A stretch of 64,000 nucleotides of DNA from an uncultured Thiohalocapsa sp. (GTDB lineage Bacteria > Pseudomonadota > Gammaproteobacteria > Chromatiales > Chromatiaceae). The notes beneath the pieces were generated by a model. That model did no database searches, had not been told where the DNA came from, and saw only the letters and a list, made by a program, of their open reading frames with translations. The number at the start of each line of letters is the position of its first letter. Within the stretch, counting starts at the first letter, position 1. The translations under genes were made by a program, and so were the position numbers. Shown here piece after piece: positions 1-8,206 of this stretch. The stretch is taken from NCBI RefSeq assembly GCF_913063425.1, contig NZ_CAJXYK010000003.1, positions 1 through 64,000 on the forward strand, given 5' to 3'.

Positions 1-348
1 CTGGACCACTTCTGGTTCACCCTGATGCACGAGCTGGCGCATGTTGCCCGGCATCTGGACGGGGGCACCGACTGGTTCGTGGACGACCTGGACGCCGCGG
101 CCAACGAGCAACTGGAACACGAGGCCGACGACTGGGCCGGCGAGGCACTGATCCCGTCCACCATCTGGCAGACGCGACGCCCCCACGACACCGCCGGTGT
201 CGAGGCCCTCGCACGGGAGCTGAACCTTGCCCCTGAGATCATCGCCGGGCGCATGCGCCACGAGACGGATGATCACCGGCTGTACGGCAAGCGCTTCCGA
301 GCTCGGGTCAAATCCCTGTTCGTCGAGCAGGGCCTCTTTCCGGCCTGA
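1..348 (+). CDS. ImmA/IrrE family metallo-endopeptidase, C-terminal part
   Basis: The frame is open from the first base, so the gene begins outside the window and only the last 115 or so residues are visible. A zinc-peptidase motif HELAHVARH lies near the start of the visible part, followed about 30 residues later by an acidic E-x-E-A-D-D segment, the usual layout of the ImmA/IrrE (DUF955) family. These proteins are commonly fused to or paired with a Xre-type repressor and cleave it, in mobile elements or toxin-antitoxin loci. The gene stands beside a methylase fragment and the 3' end of a tRNA gene, which fits an integrated element. The family is clear from the motif; the substrate is unknown. 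Confidence 0.75.
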   Translation: MDHFWFTLMHELAHVARHLDGGTDWFVDDLDAAANEQLEHEADDWAGEALIPSTIWQTRRPHDTAGVEALARELNLAPEIIAGRMRHETDDHRLYGKRFRARVKSLFVEQGLFPA

Positions 349-430
349 GCCTAAAGCGACACCCGCCGCTTCCCACCATCAAGGAGCCACCGCCCCCAGG
401 CCAAGAGCCAAGAAGCCGGCCTAACCCGAG

Positions 431-598
431 ATCACCGCCCGGCAACCGGGCAACATCGTCAAGTCCGCGCGCCAGATCATGCGCAAAGACAAGGGCCTCT
501 CCGGCGAGCTGGACCGCCTACCCATCCTCACCTGGGTCATGTTCCTAAGCGATCCTGACAATCTGCCGGAACCTGAACAAAGCCGCCGGCCCGCCTGA
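431..598 (+). pseudogene. N-terminal stub of a type I restriction-modification DNA methylase (HsdM-like)
   Basis: This 55-codon open stretch has no ATG at its start. It reads VKSARQIMRKDKGLSGELD followed by a RLPILTWVMFL segment, which resembles the opening of HsdM-type N6-adenine methylases of type I restriction systems. After that the similarity stops and the frame ends at 596-598, so the S-adenosylmethionine and NPPF motifs are absent. It is probably a remnant left by deletion of a restriction island. The identification rests on a short recalled family signature, so it needs a protein search. Confidence 0.5.
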
Positions 599-744
599 TT
601 CCGTGGGCCCTTCGCGCCGGCTCCGGAAGGTCTGCTCGGCCCTGCCACTACCCAGCGAGCGCCGTTGTTACCCAGGGAGTTACCCAATTGGGCCAAAGCG
701 GGATTTCTGAGCCTCCGGAAATGCAGCAAGATCCTTTCGAAACA

Positions 745-820
745 TGGAGCTGGCGGACGGATTCGAACCGACGACCTGCTGATTACAAATCAGCTGCTCT
801 GCCAACTGAGCTACGCCAGC
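745..820 (-). tRNA. tRNA-Thr (anticodon TGT)
   Basis: On the minus strand the 76 bases fold as a complete cloverleaf. The acceptor stem GCTGGCG pairs with CGCCAGC, the D-arm contains AGCTCAGTTGGCAGAGC, the anticodon arm GCTGA-TTTGTAA-TCAGC carries TGT, and the T-arm has GGTTCGAATCC. The 3' CCA is encoded (745-747 on the plus strand). Anticodon UGU reads ACA and ACG threonine codons. The 3' end points toward the remnant region at 1-744, the side on which tRNA-targeting integrases insert DNA. Confidence 0.95.
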
Positions 821-888
821 GGGGGAGGGACTGGCGCCGGACGGTGCCGGCGACCAACGCGACATTGTATGTCAGGCGGGCCGCGCCC

Positions 889-1644
889 TCAATCGGCAGC
901 GACGGCGGCGAGGCCGCGCAGCACGAGGTCCGGGAGCTGCTCCGCCGGGAGGGCGATGGCGGCGGCAAGGCGCTCGGCGTCGCCGCCGGTGAGGATGAGC
1001 CTGGGCGCGGTGCCGGTTTGGTGGGCGAGGCGCCGGTGCAGCCGCTCCAAGAGGGCCGCCGGGGCCTGGATGCTGGCGGCGGCGATGGCCTCGCCGGTGT
1101 CGGTGGCCCAGGGGAGGTCGGCGTCGACGGGCTCGTGGAGCGGGATCTGGGTGCCGGTGAGGAGGCTCGTGCGCATCATGCGGATGCCGGGGAGGATAAG
1201 TCCCCCCAGGTGCTGCCCGGCTGTGTCGAGCAGGTCGTAGGTGACGGCGGTGCCGGCATCAACGATGAGGACGGGGGCGGGCTCGGCCGCCGCTCGGCTC
1301 AGGCGGTGGGCGGCGATGAGGGCGAGAAAGCGGTCGACGCCGAGGCGCTCGGGCACGGGATAGGCGATGCGGATGCCCTGGGCCTGCGCCTGGGTCCTGA
1401 TCCACCTGGGGGTACGGGCGAAGCGGGACGTGCAGACCTGGGTGACCGCGTCCTTCACCGCCTGGGGGCCGACGCCCGCGGCGATAACGGCGTCGATGTG
1501 GCTCAGCTCGTCCCAGACGGCGAGCAGGTCCAGCGGCAGGGCGCCGTTGTGCAGCGCGGAGCCGAAGCCTTCGAGCGCCCCACCCTGTCCGGCCTGCAGC
1601 GCCCATTTGACGCTGCTGTTGCCGATGTCCACAAGGAGCTGCAT
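889..1644 (-). CDS. coaX: Type III pantothenate kinase
   Basis: This enzyme phosphorylates pantothenate with ATP in the first step of coenzyme A synthesis, in the cytoplasm. The 251-residue protein has the ASKHA-fold signatures of CoaX: DIGNSSVKW at residues 5-13, a GVDRFLALIAA segment and the DAGTAVTYD phosphate loop. Its length is normal for the family. The start was placed at the ATG at 1644 because the DIGN motif must lie within the first ten residues; the frame stays open further upstream but has no family similarity there. It is followed on the same strand by the tRNA-Thr gene and preceded by a PBP7-like gene about 60 bases away. Confidence 0.93.
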   Translation of the reverse strand: MQLLVDIGNSSVKWALQAGQGGALEGFGSALHNGALPLDLLAVWDELSHIDAVIAAGVGPQAVKDAVTQVCTSRFARTPRWIRTQAQAQGIRIAYPVPERLGVDRFLALIAAHRLSRAAAEPAPVLIVDAGTAVTYDLLDTAGQHLGGLILPGIRMMRTSLLTGTQIPLHEPVDADLPWATDTGEAIAAASIQAPAALLERLHRRLAHQTGTAPRLILTGGDAERLAAAIALPAEQLPDLVLRGLAAVAAD

Positions 1645-1702
1645 GCGGCCGGTGCGGTGTCGGATGCCGGGGTGGCGGCTGCGAAGCCGATGGCGTGGCC
1701 GG

Positions 1703-2578
1703 TCAGCGACGGCTCGGATCGAGCCCGGCGGTGCGCTGATCGCCGCTGGTGCGCAGCCAGTCCCGCAGCCGGTTCGAGTCCCCCACCGGTGTGAGCTTGC
1801 CCTGGGCGTTGAGCAGGACGATGTAGAGCCGCCGGTCGGCGACGACGGCCTGCATGACCAGGCAGCGGCCGGCCTCGTGGATGTAGCCGGTCTTGCTGAG
1901 CTCCACGGTCCAGCGGCTGTCGCGCACCAGGGGGTTGGTATTGCGATACTGAAGCGGCCCGCGCTTGGTCTCCACGTAGGGATGGGCGGTGAACTCACCG
2001 GTGGAGGTGATCTCCCGGATCAGCGGATATTGGGAGGCGGCATGGATGAGCCGCACCAGGTCCTCGGCGGTGGACACGTTGCGCGCGTCGAGACCGGAAG
2101 TGTCCGCGAAACGGCTGTCGCGCATGCCGAGCGCCTGGGCCTTCTGGTTCATGGCGGCGACGAAGGCCTCGGTGCCGCCGGCGAAGGTGGTGCGGCCGAG
2201 TGCGTGCGCGGCGCGGTTGTCGGACGACATGAGGGAAACACGCAACATGTCGCGTCGGGACAGCGTCGCCTCATCGATATAGAGTCTGGAGCGGCTCCAG
2301 CGCATGCGGTCGCGGTCCTGCTCGGTGATGGTGACCGGGTCGTCGAGCGGGACCTCGGCATCCAGCACCACCATGGCCGTCATGAGCTTGGTGATGCTCG
2401 CGATGGGCCGGACTTCCTTGGCGTTGCGGCTGTAGAGACGGTTGCCGTTGTGGTCGATGATGAGTGCCACCGCGGAGCGGATGTCCGGACCCGCGAGCGC
2501 CGGCGCAATGCCGGCGAGCAGCGCGCAGACCGCGACGGCCGCGGCGAGCATGCGGCGTGCCTTGGTTTGCGAAATCAT
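1703..2578 (-). CDS. pbpG: D-alanyl-D-alanine endopeptidase (PBP7/PbpG type)
   Basis: This is a 291-residue low-molecular-weight penicillin-binding protein that trims peptidoglycan cross-links in the periplasm. A signal peptide covers residues 1-29, ending at ALA. The serine-peptidase triad motifs are all present: S61-I-T-K64 with the nucleophile, S119-D-N121, and K229-T-G231. The size matches PBP7 rather than the longer PBP5/6, and there is no C-terminal amphipathic helix. The ATG at 2578 was chosen because it places a standard signal peptide at the N-terminus; the frame continues upstream without sense. Confidence 0.88.
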   Translation of the reverse strand: MISQTKARRMLAAAVAVCALLAGIAPALAGPDIRSAVALIIDHNGNRLYSRNAKEVRPIASITKLMTAMVVLDAEVPLDDPVTITEQDRDRMRWSRSRLYIDEATLSRRDMLRVSLMSSDNRAAHALGRTTFAGGTEAFVAAMNQKAQALGMRDSRFADTSGLDARNVSTAEDLVRLIHAASQYPLIREITSTGEFTAHPYVETKRGPLQYRNTNPLVRDSRWTVELSKTGYIHEAGRCLVMQAVVADRRLYIVLLNAQGKLTPVGDSNRLRDWLRTSGDQRTAGLDPSRR

Positions 2579-2850
2579 CTCAAGTCTTCCCGCCAGCCGT
2601 TTGTTTCCACGGGGCAAAGTAACGTGATTATGGCACATCATTGGGATGGCGTGGCAGGAATGCAGCGGTTGTCGCGGATTTGCCCCTGTTGCGCAGACCA
2701 CAGGCTGGCGCGCTGACGGCGCCGGTCGCGACCGGCGGGCTGCGGCAGCTCACACTCGCCTCGCCCGCCGGCGCCGGAACGACCCTGTCGGCTCGGCGGT
2801 TGGCCGCGCCGCGATGCTTCCCCCTGACCTGCATGCCCGGAGCCGCGCCC

Positions 2851-3768
2851 ATGCGCCTGACGCGCCCCCCCATCTGGCTGCTCGCGGCGTTGCCGCCGCT
2901 GTTCTGGGCCGGCAACTTCGTGCTGGCGCGGGCGCTGCATGCGGACCTGCCGCCGCTGGCGCTGTCCTTCTGGCGCTGGACGCTCGCGCTGGGGCTGCTG
3001 CTGCCCTTCGGCCTGCCCGCGCTGTGGCGCCAGCGCGCGCTGCTCGGCCGGCATTGGCGGCTGCTGCTGATCCTGGCCCTGTTCGGCATCACCGGCTACA
3101 ACACCCTGGTCTACAGCGGTCTTCAGGAGACGACGGCCAGCAACGCGCTGCTGCTGTCCTCGGCCACCCCTGTGCTCATCGTGGCGCTGTCCTTCCTGCT
3201 GCTGGGTGAGCGGCTGCGCCTGCCGGTGCTGCTGGGGCTTGCGTTGTCGCTCGCGGGCGTCTGGCTCATCGTCTCCGACGGCGTGCCGGCGCGGCTTCTC
3301 CACATCGGGCTCAGCCCGGGCGATGCCTGGGTCCTCGTCGCAGCGCTGGACTGGGCGCTGTACTCCGTGCTGCTGCGTCGGCGCCCGGCCGGGCTCAGCC
3401 CCGTGGCCTTCCTGACCGCGCTGGTGGCGCTCGGGCTGCCGCCGCTGGCCGGACTCTACGCCTGGGAGCTCAGTCGCGGCATCGGGCTCACGCTGAATGT
3501 GGCCAACCTCGCCGCCATCGGCTACGTGGCGCTGTTCCCGTCGGTGCTGGCCTACGTTTTCTGGAACCGTGCTGTGGCGGAGCTCGGCGCCAACCGCACC
3601 GGGCAGTACATGCATCTGGTGCCGGTGTTCGGGATTCTGCTCGGGACGCTGGTGCTGGGCGAGCGGCTCGCATGGTTCCACGCCCTGGGGGCGGTGCTGA
3701 TCGCCGCGGGGATTCTGGCGAGTGCGCAGCGCTCGGGCGGCACCGGGCTGTTCCGACGCCGGGATTGA
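2851..3768 (+). CDS. EamA/DMT-superfamily transporter
   Basis: This 305-residue integral membrane protein has ten hydrophobic segments arranged as two five-helix EamA repeats. Family hallmarks include WAGNFVLARAL in the first helix, LLSSATPVLIVALSFLLLGERL near the end of the first repeat, and VPVFGILLGTLVLGERL near the end of the second. Proteins of this type export amino acids or other metabolites; the substrate cannot be read from the sequence. Start at 2851 follows a GGAG about ten bases upstream; an in-frame ATG at 2833 is an alternative. It is divergent from the PBP7 gene. Confidence 0.85.
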   Translation: MRLTRPPIWLLAALPPLFWAGNFVLARALHADLPPLALSFWRWTLALGLLLPFGLPALWRQRALLGRHWRLLLILALFGITGYNTLVYSGLQETTASNALLLSSATPVLIVALSFLLLGERLRLPVLLGLALSLAGVWLIVSDGVPARLLHIGLSPGDAWVLVAALDWALYSVLLRRRPAGLSPVAFLTALVALGLPPLAGLYAWELSRGIGLTLNVANLAAIGYVALFPSVLAYVFWNRAVAELGANRTGQYMHLVPVFGILLGTLVLGERLAWFHALGAVLIAAGILASAQRSGGTGLFRRRD

Positions 3769-4075
3769 TCCGGCTCGGCGCATGGATGCCGCACCGGTGC
3801 GAGGGGTCAGCAGCAGCAGCGTCATGCCGCACAGGGTTGGGGCAGCGCCGCAGGTGCCGAACAAGAGACTCGTCAGTAAAGTATACCGTCCCCTTTTCTT
3901 CGTCCCCTTTTCTTTCGACCCCTTGTCTTCGGTCCCTCGTCTTTGGACGCTGAGTATTCAGTTCAATATACCGTCACCGTATTTTTTTCAGGAGGCCGCG
4001 CCTGGCTCGGCCACCTGGGGGCGCCGAGCTCTGCTCGGCCCGGCGTCGGCAGCAGTATCGGCAGAAGCCGGCACC

Positions 4076-4091
4076 TGTCAGAGCCCTGACA
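4076..4091. promoter_or_regulatory. Inverted repeat TGTCAG-N4-CTGACA (possible operator)
   Basis: A perfect 6+6 palindrome about 230 bases upstream of the octaheme cytochrome. The same half-site TGTCAG recurs at 4150-4155, facing CTGAC eight bases further on. It is one of a cluster of three TGTCA-type inverted repeats in this leader; the regulator is unknown. Confidence 0.35.
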
Positions 4092-4126
4092 AAGCCCATG
4101 ATCTGCATCGCCCGTCGCAGCATGGA

Positions 4127-4140
4127 TTGACACCTGTCAA
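4127..4140. promoter_or_regulatory. CRP/FNR-type box candidate TTGACACCTGTCAA
   Basis: A perfect palindrome that can be read as TTGAC-N4-GTCAA, the half-site spacing of CRP/FNR-family operators (FNR is TTGAT-N4-ATCAA; related nitrogen-oxide regulators use variants). It lies 182 bases upstream of the cytochrome start. An FNR/DNR/HcpR-like protein would fit a gene for reactive nitrogen metabolism, but this link is inference. Confidence 0.4.
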
Positions 4141-4321
4141 TGCGCGGCCTGTCAGTGGCCCCCCTGACCACGGCCTTGAGCCGCCTCAAGGTCGGCAGCC
4201 CATCCACGGTCAAGACTCGCAGGGTCCCGATGGGACGGCCGCGGTGGCCGATGCACCTGCCCGCAGGCTGCCCGCTGCCCCTGCGGGGTGTGACCCTCTC
4301 TCAACGTCCGAGGATAGCCAG

Positions 4322-5857
4322 ATGAAGCATTCAAGCTGCGGCCCGCTGCCGCCCCCGGTCCTGCGCATTCCCTGTCATGCGCTCCGCACCCTGTCCCTGC
4401 TGGCGCTGCTGCTGTTGTTCGCCGCCCAGGCGCACGCGGTCCGCCCGGCAGGTCAGCCCGGCGTGGACTGGGGCGCCCCCGAGGGGCAGGAGTGCGTGGA
4501 CTGCCACATGAGCGAGAACCCGGGCCTGTACTGGGAGTGGAACCACAGCCAGCACGGCCAGAACGGCGTCACCTGTCTGGACTGCCACGAGGCGAAGGAA
4601 GGCGAGATCGACGCCTGGCGCCACGAGGACACCTATGTCTCCATCGTCGTCACGCCCAAGGACTGCTCCAAGTGCCATGAAAAGGAATTCGAGGAGATGG
4701 ACGGCTCCCACCACGCCAAGGGCGGACAGATCTTAGGATCGCTGGACAACCTGCTGGGCGAGGTGGTCGGCGGCCCGGCGGCCGTCAACGCCGGCTGCAA
4801 GCAGTGCCACGGCAGCAAGCTTGAGTTCGTCACCGAGGGCAGCCGCAAAGAGGTCGGCCGGCCCAAGCCCGGCACCTGGCCCAACACCGGCATCGGCCGC
4901 ATCAATCCGGACGGGTCCCTGGGCTCCTGCACCGCCTGCCACGGGCGCCATCGCTTCAGCAAGGCCCAGGCGCGCACGCCGGACACCTGCGGCAAGTGCC
5001 ACGTCGGCCCGGACCATCCGCAGATCGAGGTCTACAACGAGTCCAAGCACGGCATCATCTACCGCGCCAAGGTGGCGGAGATGAACCTGGAGTCGGACAA
5101 GTGGGTCGCCGGCATCGACTACACCGCCGCCCCCACCTGCGCCACCTGCCACATGAGCGCAGCCCCCAACGAGGCCAGCACGCATAACGTCGGCGAGCGC
5201 ATTTCATGGACGCTCAGGCCGCCCATCTCCACCAAGATCAATCTGGTGAAGCTGGACGACGGCAACGAGTTCGACGTGCCCGAAGGCGAGGAGATCCCGG
5301 CGGTCGGCGACGAGGCCCGCGGCTCCACGGTGGTGGAGGTGCTCACCTGGGAGGACCGGCGCCGGAAGATGGAGGACGTCTGCTACGCCTGCCATGAGCA
5401 GAGCGTCATCGACGGCCATTACAAGCAGTTCGACGACGTGGTGGTCCTCTACAACGAAAAGTTCGCCAAGCCCATCGCGGCCATCATGGGCAAGCTCAAG
5501 GACGGCGGCTACATCACCAGCTCGCCCTTCGACGACAAGATCGAATGGACCTGGTGGGAGATCTGGCACCACGAGGGTCGGCGTGCCCGCCACGGCGCCA
5601 GCATGAGCGGTCCGGACTACACCTGGTGGCACGGCATCTACGACGTCGCCAAGCACACCTACTTCAAGTGGATTCCCGAGCTGAAGGAGACCGTCATGAA
5701 GAAGGACGGCAACGAGGACTACGCCGTCGCCCTGCTGGAGGAGCACTTCAAGCCCATCGAGGGCCACGACTGGTACTTCAGCGGCATGGGCAAGGAGCAG
5801 ATCGAGAAGGTGCGCGCCGCCTTCGAGCAGCGCTATGGTGAAGGGGCACTGAAGTAG
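4322..5857 (+). CDS. Octaheme c-type cytochrome, hydroxylamine oxidoreductase (HAO) family
   Basis: This 511-residue periplasmic multiheme protein has a signal peptide to about residue 39 (AQAHA). Eight CXXCH haem sites start at C58, C85, C115, C159, C203, C223, C273 and C354; the fourth is the P460-type active-site haem in known HAOs. HAO-family proteins oxidise hydroxylamine to NO or nitrite, or work in reverse, reducing nitrite to ammonium. Which applies depends on the tyrosine that crosslinks to haem 4; Y433 in GPDYTWWHG is the position to test by alignment. No haoB, cytochrome c554 or cM552 gene lies nearby, so an ammonia-oxidiser operon is not supported. A TPR protein gene follows after a REP element. 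Confidence 0.88.
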   Translation: MKHSSCGPLPPPVLRIPCHALRTLSLLALLLLFAAQAHAVRPAGQPGVDWGAPEGQECVDCHMSENPGLYWEWNHSQHGQNGVTCLDCHEAKEGEIDAWRHEDTYVSIVVTPKDCSKCHEKEFEEMDGSHHAKGGQILGSLDNLLGEVVGGPAAVNAGCKQCHGSKLEFVTEGSRKEVGRPKPGTWPNTGIGRINPDGSLGSCTACHGRHRFSKAQARTPDTCGKCHVGPDHPQIEVYNESKHGIIYRAKVAEMNLESDKWVAGIDYTAAPTCATCHMSAAPNEASTHNVGERISWTLRPPISTKINLVKLDDGNEFDVPEGEEIPAVGDEARGSTVVEVLTWEDRRRKMEDVCYACHEQSVIDGHYKQFDDVVVLYNEKFAKPIAAIMGKLKDGGYITSSPFDDKIEWTWWEIWHHEGRRARHGASMSGPDYTWWHGIYDVAKHTYFKWIPELKETVMKKDGNEDYAVALLEEHFKPIEGHDWYFSGMGKEQIEKVRAAFEQRYGEGALK

Positions 5858-5866
5858 GGCCTGCAC

Positions 5867-5942
5867 GTGGGAGCGGCGTCCTCGCCGCGACGGGCAATTG
5901 CCACTGCCCTGGAAGGCATCGCGGCAGGGATGCCCCTCCCAC
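5867..5942. repeat. REP pair (inverted), GTGGGAGCGGC...GCCGCGA family
   Basis: The left copy at 5867-5890 begins GTGGGAGCGGC and ends GCCGCGA. The right copy at 5918-5942 is the same motif in reverse orientation with a few changes, giving a BIME-like unit between the HAO gene and the TPR gene. Related copies occur at 28791 and 29912. Such elements can act as mRNA 3'-end stabilisers or gyrase sites; here it would separate the expression of two genes in one transcript. Confidence 0.7.
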
Positions 5943-5980
5943 GCCCACAGCGCCCCAGACATCGCTACCTGGAGGACAAA

Positions 5981-6445
5981 ATGCTGAGTACACTGAGAAT
6001 CGTCACGGCACTCACCGTCGCCCTGCTCACGGCGGCGCTGGCCGCAGAGGCCGAGGCCGCCACCACCGCCGAGCTCGTCAGCCGCGGCGAGAGCCAGCTC
6101 GCTGAGCAGGATGTAGACGCGGCCATCGCCACCCTGCACCAGGCCATCGCAGCAGACCCGAGCTCCACCCTCGCCCACACCCGCCTCGGCGGCGCCTACC
6201 TGCTGGGCCAGCGCTACAGCGAGGCCATCAAGCAGTTTCAGCAGGCCATTGCGCTGGACAACGACAACAGCGCTGCCTTCATCGGCATCGGCATGGCTTA
6301 TCTGCACGGCGGCCGGAACGGCCCGGCCAAAGCCGCCTTCACCGAGGCCAAGCGCCTCGACCCGAATAAGGCCGCCGATCTCGATGCCCTGATCCGGCGC
6401 ATCGATCAGGGCACGGATACCGCAAATCCGCACCACGCCCGCTGA
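5981..6445 (+). CDS. Periplasmic tetratricopeptide-repeat protein
   Basis: This 154-residue protein has a cleavable signal peptide (to about residue 27, AEAEA) and three TPR units, recognisable from A-x-x-x-L-x-x-A-I-A-x-D-P patterns at about residues 32-130. TPR proteins act as scaffolds, and one placed directly after an octaheme cytochrome may help its assembly or haem loading; that is inference. Start at 5981 is fixed by a strong GGAGG at 5971-5975. It is co-directional with the HAO gene, 120 bases downstream, with a REP pair between. Confidence 0.8.
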   Translation: MLSTLRIVTALTVALLTAALAAEAEAATTAELVSRGESQLAEQDVDAAIATLHQAIAADPSSTLAHTRLGGAYLLGQRYSEAIKQFQQAIALDNDNSAAFIGIGMAYLHGGRNGPAKAAFTEAKRLDPNKAADLDALIRRIDQGTDTANPHHAR

Positions 6446-6867
6446 CAGCCCCTGGCTCCCCCCGCCGCCGCATGCCGCGGCAGCACACACAGTTCCAGCA
6501 ACGCTGTCTTTCCCCGAAGGCGGAGCGCGGAAGTCCACCGACGGGAAGCTGCGCAGCGGCTGTTATAGTGTGGCTCGCAAGCCGCAGTCTCATTCACCAC
6601 TCATCAATGGGGATGAGACGATCAGCAATGGGAATGCGCGAATGACCTTGGCAGCGCAGGGTGCCACGGCGTCACACAATCGCGCATTGCGCCGCCGTGT
6701 CACGATTGTTTGCCGCGGGACGTCATATCGTCACGCTGCCCTGGCCGCCGGTCATTCATCGGCCTGAAGGACATTGCCGGGGTGCTCCCCGCTGACGCCG
6801 CAGGCCGATGCTCGGCCTGGCCGCGCAGACAGACCACTGCGCTCAACAGCGACGGGAGGTCTCAGGA
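6446..6867 (+). other. 422-bp intergenic region
   Basis: No convincing gene. A possible -10 element TTATAGTG lies near 6559 in an otherwise GC-rich stretch, and the AT-rich segment 6585-6640 could hold the promoter of the barrel/FecR locus. I see no clear operator or terminator. Confidence 0.4.
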
Positions 6868-8193
6868 ATGCGCCTTTTTCGAGCGGGCTGCACGCCCATC
6901 GCCATTGCGCTTGCGACGCTGACGCTGGCGGCCGCCGTCCACGCTGACACCCCGCCATCCGCCGCCGCCGCGCCAACACCGGTGCGCGCAAGCGCTTCGG
7001 CCAGCGAGGCCCGCACCGTGCTGATCCGTGCACGCGAGGCCATTGAAGCCGGCGAGCTCGAGGCCGCGGCCGCCATGCTGGAGGGCTTTCTGGTGGAGGC
7101 CGGCGAGGAGCCCGCGTTGCTGCTCACCCTCGGCGCCCTCTACCTGCGCATGGGCGCGCCCACGGTGGCGGAGTCCTACCTGAGCCGCGCCAGGCGGCTC
7201 GCAGGCGGCAACCGCAACATCGCCGATACCGCCGAGGACTATCTGCGCTCCGCGGCGGCAGAAGCGAGCCGCAGTCGTTGGTCGGGCTTCGTGCTGTTCG
7301 GTCTGCGTTACCAGACGAATCCGAGCCTGTCCTCGGAATCCAATGAGATTCTGGCCGGCGGCCTGCGCATCGCGGTGCCCGACGCGCTCGACGAGCAGGC
7401 CGACAACAATGCACAGGTCAGCTCCGGCATCCACCACCGCTATCGCCTCTCGCCGCAGGTGGTCCTCGCCTCCGACATCGACCTCTACGGTGCCCTGTAC
7501 GCCGAGGACAGCAGCCTGAGCTATGGCGTCATCGAGCTCACCACGGGGCCGGCATACGAGCGCCCGGCGCGGGAGCACAGGCGCTGGCGGGTGCGTCCGC
7601 ACGCCATCGGCCTCGTCTCCTACTTCGATGACGCGGTGGATGAGAAGACCCTGGGTCTCGGCATCGATTTCGGCTTTCGCCACGGCCCCAGAAGCGCTGT
7701 CACGGCGACCTACCAGTTCCGTCATCGCGACTTCTCCGATGACGCCTTCATCGACGGCGCCGCGCGGGCCGGCGATGAGCACCGACTGGATCTGGATTTC
7801 GCGCACGAGATCGTCCCCGGTCAGGTCCTGGGCCTGCGGCTGCTCGGTCGCAAAATGAATGCGGGCCGCCCCTGGTATGAGGAAGAGCAGCTGGAGGCGA
7901 CGCTGCGCTATCTGTTCCGGGTGCGCAACCTGCTCTTCCCGGACCGCCCGGCCATGGCGGTGACACCCTACGCCCTGTGGCGCACCACGGATTACGGTGG
8001 TGCCGATCCGGCCATCGCACCCAACCTGACCCGCAGCGATGACGAATGGCGCCTGGGCATCGTCGGCAGCGCCCCTTTCGCCAAGGATTGGGCCTTGGAG
8101 CTGCGTGCCGAGCAGGCCGAGCGCAATTCAAACCTTCCCAACTACGACGCAAGCAATACGCTGGTCACGGTTGGCGTGCGGCGCCAGTTCTGA
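6868..8193 (+). CDS. TPR/outer-membrane beta-barrel protein (Slam/DUF560-like)
   Basis: This 441-residue protein has a signal peptide (to about residue 26), a short helical TPR-like region (residues about 45-140) and then roughly 290 residues of alternating hydrophobic and polar strands ending in a terminal phenylalanine (VGVRRQF), as outer-membrane barrels do. The layout, N-terminal TPR followed by a barrel with YQTNPSLS and YGVIELTTGP strands, resembles surface lipoprotein assembly modulators (Slam, DUF560). Slam proteins move lipoproteins to the cell surface; whether this one does is untested. Start at 6868 follows GGAGGT and AGGA. A FecR gene follows 13 bases downstream, so the two are likely cotranscribed. 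Confidence 0.7.
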   Translation: MRLFRAGCTPIAIALATLTLAAAVHADTPPSAAAAPTPVRASASASEARTVLIRAREAIEAGELEAAAAMLEGFLVEAGEEPALLLTLGALYLRMGAPTVAESYLSRARRLAGGNRNIADTAEDYLRSAAAEASRSRWSGFVLFGLRYQTNPSLSSESNEILAGGLRIAVPDALDEQADNNAQVSSGIHHRYRLSPQVVLASDIDLYGALYAEDSSLSYGVIELTTGPAYERPAREHRRWRVRPHAIGLVSYFDDAVDEKTLGLGIDFGFRHGPRSAVTATYQFRHRDFSDDAFIDGAARAGDEHRLDLDFAHEIVPGQVLGLRLLGRKMNAGRPWYEEEQLEATLRYLFRVRNLLFPDRPAMAVTPYALWRTTDYGGADPAIAPNLTRSDDEWRLGIVGSAPFAKDWALELRAEQAERNSNLPNYDASNTLVTVGVRRQF

Positions 8194-8206
8194 GGGAGTG
8201 TCATTC

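Larger units (their letters stand above)
3769..4321 (+). other. 553-bp leader region upstream of the octaheme cytochrome
   Basis: No gene is visible here. Around 3880-3990 lies a T-rich, GC-poor patch with tandem CCCCTTTTCTTCGT-like runs and the motif ACCGTCACCGTATTT, which recurs at 56328. From 4076 to 4170 there are three inverted repeats built on TGTCA, listed separately. The frame of the downstream cytochrome is open through part of this stretch but shows no coding character. Confidence 0.6.
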
